From Rathayibacter rathayi (GTDB lineage Bacteria; Actinomycetota; Actinomycetes; Actinomycetales; Microbacteriaceae): a DNA stretch of 64,000 bases. Position 1 is the stretch's first letter, and each line of letters begins with the position of its first letter. The notes beneath the pieces were generated by a model, which had not been told where the DNA came from, ran no database searches, and worked only from the letters and a program-made list of their open reading frames with translations. Positions 54,303 to 62,473 of this stretch are shown here, in pieces. The stretch lies in assembly GCF_004011095.1 (NCBI RefSeq), contig NZ_CP028129.1, forward strand, positions 2,418,001 to 2,482,000, in the 5' to 3' direction. The position numbers and the translations under genes were made by a program.

Positions 54303-54899
54303 GTGAGGCTTCTCGGTTATACGCGTGTGAGTACGTCGAGTCAGGACGCGCAGCTGCAGCTCGACGCGCTCCTCGCCGCCGGAGTGCAGAAACGCGATGT
54401 TTTCGCTGACGTCACCTCGGGGAGCAAGACCGCGATCGAGCGGACCGGAATGAAGAAGCTCCTCGAGTACGCCGAAAACGGCGACACCGTCGTTGTGTGG
54501 AGAGTGGACCGGCTCGGCCGCTCCCTGATCGATGTGCTGAACACGGTGAACCTGCTGCGCGAGCGCGGCATACAGGTGCGGTCGATCTCCGACGGCATCG
54601 ACCCGTCGACGTCGACGGGCCGACTGATGCTGAACATGCTCGCCACGCTCGCGGAGTACGAGCGGGAACTCATCGTGGAACGGGTCAACGCCGGCATCGC
54701 GGCTGCCCGCGCGAACGGGACCCGGTTCGGTCGGCCCCTGTCGGATCCGGTCGTGATCGCGGACAAACTCGCGATCGCCGCCGACGCGCGAGCACGCGGC
54801 CGCACCGCCGAGGACGCCGCCCGCCTGGTCGGGTGGAGTCGCGCGACGCTCTACCGTCACCAGCAGGCCCACGCGGCCCGGGAGAGCGCAGCGATGTAG
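54303..54899 (+). CDS. Serine recombinase (resolvase/invertase type)
   Basis: An intact 198-residue serine recombinase: catalytic GYTRVSTSSQDAQLQLDALL, VVWRVDRLGRSLIDVL, LNMLATLAEYERELIVERV and a C-terminal helix-turn-helix (AARLVGWSRATLYRHQQ). The start is a GTG at 54303. It is not close to either other recombinase in the window. It could resolve cointegrates or invert DNA; no obvious crossover site was identified. Confidence 0.92.
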   Translation: MRLLGYTRVSTSSQDAQLQLDALLAAGVQKRDVFADVTSGSKTAIERTGMKKLLEYAENGDTVVVWRVDRLGRSLIDVLNTVNLLRERGIQVRSISDGIDPSTSTGRLMLNMLATLAEYERELIVERVNAGIAAARANGTRFGRPLSDPVVIADKLAIAADARARGRTAEDAARLVGWSRATLYRHQQAHAARESAAM

Positions 54900-55165
54900 C
54901 GAGACATCGACGGTTTCGAGCGGTGGTGGACGCATCACTGCGGCGCTCGTGACGTTCGTCAAGGCGCCCGCACCGAGCTGTACGACGCTCACGGCCGTGG
55001 CGCCCGTGAGCAGCACCGGGAAGACCCACGGGAACGCGCTGCCCCGACCCTGGCGAGGAATCCGAACGGGTTCCCTCCGGCCACCGGTGCACCCGCGACG
55101 TCCTGCAGGAGCAGCCACAGGGCTCCCGCACCAAGCACGGCCGGCACCGCGAAAGGGGCTCGGAG
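54900..55165 (-). pseudogene. Remnant of a membrane protein in two frames
   Basis: On the minus strand one frame reads PAVLGAGALWLLLQDVAGAP and NPFGFLARV, then another continues FPWVFPVLLTGATAVSVVQL and GAGALTNV. This looks like a two-helix membrane protein with a one-base shift near 55065 and no clear start. It abuts copy B of the 726-bp repeat. Confidence 0.4.
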
Positions 55166-55310
55166 TGGCTGTTGTTATTGGCTTCTTCTTCCTAAGGAGG
55201 AGAGGTGGGGGCGGATGAGGGGACGAGGTCAGGCGTCCCCCATCCGGAAGACCGATCGAAGGTCTTCTCGCGGCGTTCACCCGTCTCGGCGGGTCAGCGC
55301 CACGCCCGGT

Positions 55311-55769
55311 CTAGGGAGCCGCTGCGCGGAGTCGCGCCGATTCGAGAGTGGGGGCTGTGTCAGCGGCTGCTTGTACGAGCCGTCTCGCTGCTGCTGTGAG
55401 CGCCGGCGGGCACCCGTCGGTGCCGACGGTCGTCGCCATGAGCACGGCTTCGTTGAGGATCTCGAGCTGAGCTTGATGGACCGGGTCACGAGCTAGGACG
55501 GCCTCGATCAGGACGGCTCGGTCGGGGAAGTAGCGGTAGAAGGTTCCGGCTGCCACTCCTGCGCGCTTCACGACCTCGCAGATCGTGAGTCGGTCCCGGC
55601 CGACCTCAGCCATGACCACCGTCGCCGCCGTGAGGATTCGCTCGCGCGTCTCGACCGCGCGCTGTTGCCGCGGCCGCACACCATTGGTGCCGGGTGCCAC
55701 GGTGTCCCTCCGCAGAACGTTCAGCTCCGGTGAGCCCGTAGGGATGGTGATGGATGTGGTGCCGCTCAT
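55311..55769 (-). CDS. TetR family regulator, short form (copy B)
   Basis: Identical to copy A (39144-39602) except for one residue (Met for Ile in NEAVLMATTVG). It has the same helix-turn-helix and short C-terminal half. It again stands next to a winged-helix/SDR/PAS module, so the TetR-module association is repeated. Confidence 0.85.
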   Translation of the reverse strand: MSGTTSITIPTGSPELNVLRRDTVAPGTNGVRPRQQRAVETRERILTAATVVMAEVGRDRLTICEVVKRAGVAAGTFYRYFPDRAVLIEAVLARDPVHQAQLEILNEAVLMATTVGTDGCPPALTAAARRLVQAAADTAPTLESARLRAAAP

Positions 55770-55913
55770 GGCCTCTCCTTGATCGGGGTCGATCGGACGT
55801 GCTGCGCGATGGACGACACGGACCCGCCGCGGAGTGCCGCGAGTGTTCAAGACGGTGCGGCGCGAGGGGGTGCGGGGGGGCGTCATGGCCTCTTTCAGAG
55901 GTGCTGGGTCCGG

Positions 55914-55962
55914 GGGCCTGCGGGTGGATGCCGTCTCGGGTACGGCATTCACCCGCAGGCCC
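55914..55962. promoter_or_regulatory. Long hairpin upstream of TetR copy B
   Basis: Same 21-bp arms and 7-nt loop as at 39747-39795. Confidence 0.6.
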
Positions 55963-55989
55963 TCCGGCCGCGGCAGAGCGAGAGAGTTA

Positions 55990-56664
55990 CTGCTGGGTGT
56001 CGCTGGTCGTGTCCGCGGCCGCAGTGGCGCGGCGCTTACGGGCGGCCAGGCCACCACCGATCCACCGCCTCCGCGTCATCCGGCCTCGTTGCGCGACCCG
56101 CGGCGCTTCGAACAATGACCCGGGCACACCGTCTCGCCGACGTCGTCGGGTCCATCCGCTGCTCAACGGTTCCCCACGAGGACTGCTGCTGGAACAGACC
56201 GATCGAGTCCGCAACCGTCCCGTCCGGGTTGATCGCCCCATCGCCATAGTGGATGTTCACCAGCGAGGACTCACCAATCGCGGCCTGCACACCCAACGTC
56301 TGCCCCGCGCCCGGCAACCCCAACGCTGCCGCCGCGTTCGCGACCAGGCCCGCATTCACCAGCTGGTCACGACGGCGACCAACGCGCCCCCTGCCGGTGC
56401 AGTGGCGGTCGCCGATTGCTCAACACTCACTGGCGGAGTCGCCATGTGTGACGCGGTGCTGGATGAGGTCGCGACATCGTTCGGGCCGGCGCAGCCAGCG
56501 GTTGCGAGTGCAAACGTGACGATCACGCCGGCCATGACCGCGGCGGACAACGCCCGCACGAGCGCCCGTATCTGGGGCGCCTGGGGCTCGTGAGAGCTGG
56601 AGCTGGCGAGTGCGGGAGCGGCGATCACGGACCCATCCACACTCGCACCACAACGACCAACCAT
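55990..56664 (-). pseudogene. Lipoprotein with lytic-transglycosylase-like domain, frameshifted and truncated
   Basis: From the ATG at 56664, a signal peptide with lipobox ALATAGC is followed by a Ser/Thr linker. After a frame change near 56370-56390 the sequence reads QTLGVQAAIGESSLVNIHYG and DSIGLFQQQSSWGTVEQRM, matching the muramidase-like domains carried by conjugative elements. The frame shifts again near 56110. The gene ends at the 726-bp repeat. It is a broken wall-opening enzyme, probably a relic of a transfer system. Confidence 0.6.
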
Positions 56665-56826
56665 GAAAATCCCTCTCCTACGCAAACGACCCAACACTAA
56701 GCGGGCTGATACCAACGATAGTTGCATCGTATGCGCAGGTTGTCGAGGTCTGGCGGGAAGACAACGGGAGCGCCCTGTAGAGTGGAGTCTGGACCTCGTT
56801 CAGGAAGTGCTATCCGGAGGGTGCGC

Positions 56827-57150
56827 GTGCCCAAATTCGCGGCTCCGAGCCGGGATCGTGACTGGGACGACGACGCCGAAGCTGCACGGCAAGCATTCGC
56901 GGTCCCCGCTCGTCTTGCGGTGTTGCTGATGCTTCGCGACGCCGGGGAGCCGATCCTGCGGACTCAGATCATGGAGTCAACGGGTCTGAATGCCGACACG
57001 GTCCATCGCGCGCTGACCTTCCTAGAAGGTTTGGGGATCGTCGAAGCCAATTTGCCACGCAATATGTGGCCAGGCCGCTCGGTGATGTGGGGCGTCAACC
57101 ACGATCGTTACCATGCGGTCCTGGATGCCTTCATGCGTCGGATCACCTAA
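56827..57150 (+). CDS. Winged-helix transcriptional regulator
   Basis: A 107-residue protein: RLAVLLMLRDAGEPILRTQI then TGLNADTVHRALTFLEGLGIV, a winged helix-turn-helix. GGAGG lies before the GTG at 56827. Its end overlaps the SDR end by 4 bp (convergent). It occupies the same place as the gene at 39980-40342 in module A. Confidence 0.75.
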   Translation: MPKFAAPSRDRDWDDDAEAARQAFAVPARLAVLLMLRDAGEPILRTQIMESTGLNADTVHRALTFLEGLGIVEANLPRNMWPGRSVMWGVNHDRYHAVLDAFMRRIT

Positions 57151-57851
57151 AGTCCGAGCCCTTCCCCGCCTGTCACAGGGATCGTCGCGCCAGTCATGTA
57201 CGTGGACTGTGAGACCCAGTAGATGACCGAAGCGATTTCCTCGGGTCGACCGATGCGGCCGAGCGGTGTACGAGCGACGTGCGCTGCTCGGTTCTCTTTG
57301 CTCACCAGGGAGAACATGTCTGTCTCAGTTGCTCCAGGTGAAACAACGTTGAACCGAATACCAACGCTCCCGTATTCCCACATGGCGGATCGCGCCAGCC
57401 CTTCGAGAGCTGCCTTCGAGGCCGTGTAGTGGCTTCCGCCCGGGATGCCGGCGCGAGCTGATTCAGAAGCAACCAGCACGATCGAACCGCCACCGAGGCG
57501 GTTCATCTCCCGCACCGCTGCACGGACCACGTTGAACGCGCCGAAGGTGTTCGTCTCAAATACCTCTCGAAGGTCTTCATCTCGCATCCGCACGAGTAGG
57601 TCCTGTCGGACGATTCCGGCGTTGACCACGACCGTATCCAGCGTGGTCTCAACGCTCATCGCGCGAGCGTGACGGAAAACTGTGCGCACCGACGCCTGGT
57701 CCCGCACATCGGCTTCGACGCCCTGAACTCCTTCTGGGGGGCCGCTACCTCGATGCGTGCCGACGACCTCGAACCCGTTGGCGAGATAGCATCGCGCCGT
57801 CGCTGCTCCAATACCACGCGAGGCGCCAAAAACTACCGCCAGCTTCTTCAC
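57147..57851 (-). CDS. SDR family oxidoreductase, FabG-like (copy B)
   Basis: A 234-residue short-chain dehydrogenase with AVVFGASRGIGAAT and catalytic SESARAGIPGGSHYTASK. It is a paralogue of the gene at 41427-42122 (shared THRGSGPP, WVSQSTYMTGAT). I chose the GTG at 57851 because GGAGG lies 5-6 nt upstream and it gives the normal start MKKLAVVFGAS. It probably reduces a 3-oxo group on an acyl chain or similar substrate. Confidence 0.9.
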   Translation of the reverse strand: MKKLAVVFGASRGIGAATARCYLANGFEVVGTHRGSGPPEGVQGVEADVRDQASVRTVFRHARAMSVETTLDTVVVNAGIVRQDLLVRMRDEDLREVFETNTFGAFNVVRAAVREMNRLGGGSIVLVASESARAGIPGGSHYTASKAALEGLARSAMWEYGSVGIRFNVVSPGATETDMFSLVSKENRAAHVARTPLGRIGRPEEIASVIYWVSQSTYMTGATIPVTGGEGLGL

Positions 57852-57944
57852 ATTAACCTCCGCTGGGTGTACCGTGCTCGACAGCGTGTTCGCTGGATAG
57901 CGGGTGTGCTGGACGCATTTCTCACACCTTGAGATCGGTTCAGC

Positions 57945-58205
57945 ATGCCCAAAGTACCTCACGTCTTGCCTTCCATCTGCGAACAGCGCGCCTTCGGCTT
58001 GATTGTCGCGATCCGCGACTCGCCCACAGGCTCGGTCCCGCACACGGAAGCCGAACGGCGCTTTGGCTCTCGTGCTATCCGCACCCTTCTGCATTACCAC
58101 GTCTGCACCTCCGTAGGTGACAGCCTGACGCTCAATGATGCGGTGCTGCGCGCCGCCATCTACGCTACCATCAGGTTTAATCCAATGGTTGGTGAGAGTA
58201 GGTAG
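57945..58205 (+). CDS. Small winged-helix-like protein
   Basis: An 86-residue protein (AFGLIVAIRDSPTGSVPHTE then RRFGSRAIRTLLHYHVCTSV) that looks like a compact winged helix-turn-helix. It is divergent from the SDR and heads an operon with the PAS-like and FabI-like genes (2 bp gap to the next start). It matches 42266-42550 in position. Confidence 0.65.
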   Translation: MPKVPHVLPSICEQRAFGLIVAIRDSPTGSVPHTEAERRFGSRAIRTLLHYHVCTSVGDSLTLNDAVLRAAIYATIRFNPMVGESR

Positions 58206-58207
58206 AC

Positions 58208-59266
58208 GTGTCGGGTTTGACAGAGGTGGACGCCCTCAGCAGTTGGGTCGTCTGTGACATCCTGGGTGATGCAATCGCGCTCAGGGAGCTCGGTGGCCAG
58301 GAGTTCCCTGGCGTCAGCCTGAGACGAACGCTTGATCAACGCGGCGTACGCCTGCTTTACGCATCGATGCGCGAGGCTGTTGCGGCGGAAGCCGATCGTT
58401 TCGTCAACGAAACCTATGCCGGCCGAAAGTACGCCGTTGATGTGCGGCTGGTGTGGAGTCCCGACAGAACCACTATTCTCGGTGGAACCGGTATCTACTA
58501 CCCAGTTGGTACTGTGGCAGGAGATGTCCCGGTGATGGGTACGTGGCAATGGCGCGTCGACCGCCGGACGGGGCAGAATCGTGGGCCGAATCCCAGCCGC
58601 TGGAATGACGACCTCTACCGCATCTATGGCGTGGACCCGGCAGGGATCGACACGACCCGCGGGCCATCAGCCGAGTGGCTCGCCAGGTTCCTCCCCCCGT
58701 CCTCGGTAGCCACCATCAAACTGGCCATCGACAGCGGCATCAAGGACGCGCCTCAGACGCTTCAAGTCCTGGGTTACGATGCGAGCCGGCAGGACACGGG
58801 GGATACGTTCGCCATGTGCATGTATGCGCGCGCGTATCCTGATCCAGACGATCCAGACGCCCTATGGCTTCGGGGATTCAGCCACGCCGTTGAGAAATCC
58901 CCGAAGATTCAGCCGGTTGACCGTGCGGCTCCGGCGCTTGATGGCCTAGCTTCCGCAGCGTTCGCACTCGCTACGACGCAAGCGCTTGCGGCCATCGACT
59001 TGATCCAGGGCACGATCTTCATGCGATCCCCCAACTGGGAACGGACAGCCTTACCCGCGGGCGCGACTCTCCTCGCTGACCTGGCTGCTGGGCCGGTGCT
59101 GGATGAACTCCTCGATACGTTCCGCACCACCGCACGTTCCGAAGTGCCCAGTTCCCCGCACGACTACACCCTGAACGGAACTATTTACCGGGTTCGGGTG
59201 GTCTCGGCAGACGTACACCTAGAGCGAGGTCGATACATTGTTGTCGCCTTCGAGCGTGTCTCGTGA
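58208..59266 (+). CDS. PAS-like sensor protein of the SDR module (copy B)
   Basis: A 352-residue protein. PAS-type core near residues 110-140 (MGTWQWRVD... SRWNDDLYRIYGVDPAG), as in module A (WEW... WTPEMFDIYRV). Other shared points are FPGVS/FTGVS near residue 35, SGI near the centre and LGYD/LGYG. No kinase, cyclase or DNA-binding output domain is seen. GTG start; its stop overlaps the FabI-like start (GTGA). Confidence 0.75.
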   Translation: MSGLTEVDALSSWVVCDILGDAIALRELGGQEFPGVSLRRTLDQRGVRLLYASMREAVAAEADRFVNETYAGRKYAVDVRLVWSPDRTTILGGTGIYYPVGTVAGDVPVMGTWQWRVDRRTGQNRGPNPSRWNDDLYRIYGVDPAGIDTTRGPSAEWLARFLPPSSVATIKLAIDSGIKDAPQTLQVLGYDASRQDTGDTFAMCMYARAYPDPDDPDALWLRGFSHAVEKSPKIQPVDRAAPALDGLASAAFALATTQALAAIDLIQGTIFMRSPNWERTALPAGATLLADLAAGPVLDELLDTFRTTARSEVPSSPHDYTLNGTIYRVRVVSADVHLERGRYIVVAFERVS

Positions 59267-60030
59267 GCGCGCTTCTCGCAGGTAGGACCTTCCTTGTTGC
59301 TGGTCTGTGGACCGACCGATCTCTGGCCTTCCCTACGGCGGCTGCGATACAGCAGCATGGCGGTCGGGTCCTGTGCACGGCTTACGGGAAGCAGCTCCGC
59401 GCCGCCACAACCATCGCCAGGAGGCTCCCCCAGCCCGCTGCTGTGCTTGAATTCGACGCCACAGAATCTGGTCACCCCGAGGCGTTGACTGCCGCTCTCC
59501 GGGAGCAGACGGATGAGCTCCACGGTGTCGTGCACTTCATCTCCGGTAGCTACCCGTCGGTCGTCGGTGGGCACTTCCTTGAGGCTCCGTGGGCGGATGT
59601 TTCTCATTCCTTCCAGGTCTCGGCATACTCGCTTCAGAGCCTCGTCCGTGCCGCGCTGCCCCTCATGGGTTCAGGTTCAAGCGTTGTCGGGTGCACCTTC
59701 GATGCCGGCGTGGCGTGGCCGATCTACGGCTGGGCAGGTCCTGCGAAGGCTGCCTACGAGGCCACCAATCGTTACCTTGCGCTTCATCTGGGGCCACATG
59801 GCATCCGCTCCAACCTCATCGCCGCTGGACCGGTCCAGACCATGACGATGCGAGCAATTGAGGGCATCGATGAGGTTGGAGAAGTCTGGAACCGCGCTCC
59901 CCTGCGCTGGGACGACACTGACCCCGCGCCGGTTGCCGACGCGACAGTCGCACTTCTGAGCGACCTGCTGCGCGCCACAACCGGATCGATCATCCACGTC
60001 GACGGCGGCTTCCATGCAGTCGGCTACTAG
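59263..60030 (+). CDS. Enoyl-ACP reductase-like SDR (FabI-like)
   Basis: A 255-residue protein with FabI features: N-terminal GRTFLVAGLWTDRSLAFPTA, active site IYGWAGPAKAAYEATNRYL with the FabI spacing Tyr-x6-Lys, and the C-terminal VDGGFHAVGY. FabI/InhA enzymes reduce the 2,3-double bond of enoyl-ACP. A single FabI-like enzyme in an operon with a PAS-like protein suggests synthesis or modification of a small acyl product, not bulk fatty acids. Confidence 0.85.
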   Translation: MSALLAGRTFLVAGLWTDRSLAFPTAAAIQQHGGRVLCTAYGKQLRAATTIARRLPQPAAVLEFDATESGHPEALTAALREQTDELHGVVHFISGSYPSVVGGHFLEAPWADVSHSFQVSAYSLQSLVRAALPLMGSGSSVVGCTFDAGVAWPIYGWAGPAKAAYEATNRYLALHLGPHGIRSNLIAAGPVQTMTMRAIEGIDEVGEVWNRAPLRWDDTDPAPVADATVALLSDLLRATTGSIIHVDGGFHAVGY

Positions 60031-60262
60031 GAACCTGGCGAGCTAGTCCCACCCCAGCAGGCACCGCGACGACTCACAGCATTACGGGGTGCCGCGGGAT
60101 CTCCTGGTTGAAGCTCGGAAGACTCCACCGCCTCACGACACGCCGAGCCTTACGCCAGTGAATGCATGCACTTACGTCATGCTCAATTGCAGGAGTGCAG
60201 TGAGACGCGAGGCTGGCGCTGACTGAGCTGCCCAACGTTTCTTGGACCAGTTGAATAGTTGT
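60031..60262. other. No gene seen
   Basis: Short intergenic stretch between the FabI-like gene and the IS3 remnant. The left IS boundary was not fixed; TGGACCAG occurs near both ends (about 60244 and 61378), but in the same orientation. Confidence 0.3.
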
Positions 60263-61329
60263 CTACGCGGCGAGGTTCTCGGTGATCCATGCCTGCTCGG
60301 CTTCGTTCGGGGTCCGATAGTCGAGTCGCGAGTGAAGTCGTTGTTGATTGTAACGCAGTTCGATTACCGTGTCACGTCGCGGATAGCTTTCTCTCTTGTC
60401 GGATATTGAGTGCGATTGCAGCGCTCGTTCTTCAGTGTTCCGTTGAAGGATTCGGCCCACGCGTTGTCCCAGCAGATTCCCGTCCGGCCCATCGGTTGTC
60501 TGATGTCGAGCTTCTTCGCGAGTTTCCCGAAGTCGGCGGAGGTGTAAACGGAGCCGCGGTCACTGTGGAAGATCGTTTTCGCGGCCCGGTTCGGCTGGTT
60601 CCTTGCCGCCATTTCGAGAGGTGATATCACCGACCCATTTGCAGCCGGGTCGATGTGTGGTGAAGTCCCGCTTGACGAGGTCGGGGATGTCAGTCGGATC
60701 GCGTGGGGTCGGGGTCACCGGCCGCCAGGGCTTGGGCTGGCAGGGTTCCAGTCCTGCTGCGCGCATGAGCCGGCGGACGGTCTCGTGGGCGACTGGACGG
60801 CCCCACCGCGCCAGCTGCTCGGTGACGCGGCGGTAGCCGTAGGTGCCATCGGATGCCTGAAAGGCTGTTCGGAGGAGTTCGGTGATACCCACACGCCATT
60901 CAGCGGTTGCGGAGGTCTTGCGATCGCGCCATTCGTAATAGCTAGATCGATTGACGCCGACCGTCTGGCACAGTCCGCGGATCGATAGCGTGCGGCTGGG
61001 GTCGCGTTCTTCGCGGCGAATGAGTTCGAGCTTGGCGGCTAGCGGAACTTCTTCGCGAAGAACGCGGATGCTTTTCCCAGAAACAGGTTTTCCTCTTCGA
61101 GTTCGCGGACCCGCCGTTCGAGTTCCTTTATTCGCGCCCTGTCCTGAACGGTCAGTTCTTCTTCGCCGCCGGCACTGGTTCGGCGATGCGCCGCCACTCA
61201 ATTAGTGAGGGTCTGCGGAACCAGTCCGAGCTCTCGAGCGACGTCCGCGACGGATCGCGACCTATCAATCACCTCGCGCACTGCCTCCGCGCGGAACTCC
61301 GGAGAATACTTCCCACGGGAACTGGACAT
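60263..61329 (-). mobile_element. Decayed IS3-family transposase (orfA-orfB)
   Basis: OrfA starts at 61329 (SSRGKYSPEFRAEAVREVID...) but stops at a TGA (61198-61200) where Trp is expected. OrfB shows the IS3 HTH_21 region (GVNRSSYYEW, YGYRRVTEQL) and parts of the rve/DDE domain: GCKWVGDIT (first Asp), then, after an internal deletion, IFHSDRGSVYTS (second Asp) and NAWAESFNGTLKNE (Glu). A further frameshift precedes YNQQRLHSRLDYRTPNE. It cannot make an active transposase. Confidence 0.85.
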
Positions 61330-61422
61330 CCCGGGCCTTCCTTTCGGTCATCGCGGTAATCTTACCAATTCCGCGGTGGACCAGAAAGAATGGGGCACCT
61401 CACCGACTCGGTTGGTAAACGC

Positions 61423-61536
61423 TTATAAATAACGCACATAGTAGGTTCGGGCAACCGCATCGGCGGAAGCGCACACAAATCCCATGTCGGAGGCGATGGG
61501 CGCGAATCTGTCGCCAAGCACTCGAGCAACAGCCAT
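61423..61536 (-). CDS. Short ORF next to the IS3 element
   Basis: A 37-residue frame MAVARVLGDRFAPIASDMGF... with GGAA upstream of its ATG. It may be the 5' part of a gene cut by the IS3 insertion. No family recognised. The stretch 61540-61720 is relatively A/T-rich with no gene. Confidence 0.3.
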   Translation of the reverse strand: MAVARVLGDRFAPIASDMGFVCASADAVARTYYVRYL

Positions 61537-61723
61537 GATCTATTCCTTTACTCAGTGTATTGTTCGAGTTCGATGATCCCGTCCGGGTCATTCGCTCTCA
61601 ATCTTGGCGCATGATCCGGACCCCTACTGGAGGTGGTTGTATCCCATTTTATTCTTTCTCCTGCTAGACCCAGCGTCCTTTAGCTTGCGGACGCAAACGG
61701 CTTTAACTTCTGTGTGGAGCGAT

Positions 61724-61814
61724 GAGGCTTATGCAAAATTCCCTGTCGCGCCCAGCGAACATGCCTCTGACCAGAGGTTTTTATGAAGCGCTATTCGAAT
61801 TTTGCATAAGCCTC
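61724..61814. mobile_element. MITE-like element, copy 2 (91 bp)
   Basis: Same 17-bp terminal inverted repeats as at 47536-47625, one extra base inside, and again GAT on both flanks. It lies just downstream of the RHS immunity candidate. Confidence 0.75.
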
Positions 61815-61841
61815 GATATATCGGCTTTTTCCACTCGAGCG

Positions 61842-62468
61842 TTATAAGGTGGCCCTGTTAAGGTGCGAGAGAAACCGCTCTGCAAAGTCGCGATCGACCT
61901 GGGAAGAGGGATCGTCCTTCCCGGTTAGCCTGTCCAGCTCCGTTTGAATATGCGCTCGGGCCGCGTCGGGTCCGTCCTGCAGGAGGATTGTGACCGCTAG
62001 CTTCTCCCGAGCCATGCGTGGATTGGGAATCCAGTTTTCGCCGGCTAGCGTAGACCGGATTGCGTCTAAAGATGCGTGCCGGTAAATGTATGGAATCCCG
62101 ATCTCTCCCACCGCACTAGCCAAATCTGCCGCTTGCTGCATGAAGGTTCCGTCGTTGATAAAGAACCACTGTCTTAACTCCGGGATGTCTGCGGCATACC
62201 CAAGAGGAATGCTGATGGTCGGCAAAACGTGACGTTTGCGGGCGGGAGTTGAAAGGATCTTGTGGTAAGTATTTTGGACCTCGTCACAGACGACGCCTAT
62301 AATCGGGTAGACGGTGCCGCTCTCAGAACTCCAGCCCGCACCATTAAGCCCTAGCCAGCCCTGCCATCCCTCAGATACGGCCAGTACTCTACTGCCGTTT
62401 TTTTTCTCGAAACCAAGCTTTTCTAAATGGTACAGGCATGCAGCCTCTACCTCTTCCTTAAATAACAT
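61842..62468 (-). CDS. Probable immunity protein of the RHS toxin
   Basis: A 208-residue soluble protein from the ATG at 62468 (MLFKEEVEAACLYHLEKLGF). It is richer in A/T codons than its neighbours. No family recognised. It starts 6 bp after the toxin stop (62474-62476), the standard place for the immunity gene. A GTG at 62477 that overlaps the toxin stop is an alternative start and would imply translational coupling. Confidence 0.65.
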   Translation of the reverse strand: MLFKEEVEAACLYHLEKLGFEKKNGSRVLAVSEGWQGWLGLNGAGWSSESGTVYPIIGVVCDEVQNTYHKILSTPARKRHVLPTISIPLGYAADIPELRQWFFINDGTFMQQAADLASAVGEIGIPYIYRHASLDAIRSTLAGENWIPNPRMAREKLAVTILLQDGPDAARAHIQTELDRLTGKDDPSSQVDRDFAERFLSHLNRATL

Positions 62469-62473
62469 TCTCT

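Larger units (their letters stand above)
55261..55986. repeat. 726-bp direct repeat, copy B
   Basis: Matches 39094-39819 over its length; one difference noticed, at about 55437. Same orientation, 16,167 bp apart. Confidence 0.92.

Noticed and set aside
54198..55280. 360-residue minus-strand gene opposite the third recombinase
   Set aside because: Mostly antisense to the recombinase; only the 54900-55165 part has membrane-protein character, and it is broken.
60240..61400. Intact, active IS3 element
   Set aside because: OrfA has a premature TGA, orfB has an internal deletion and a frameshift, and clear terminal inverted repeats were not found.
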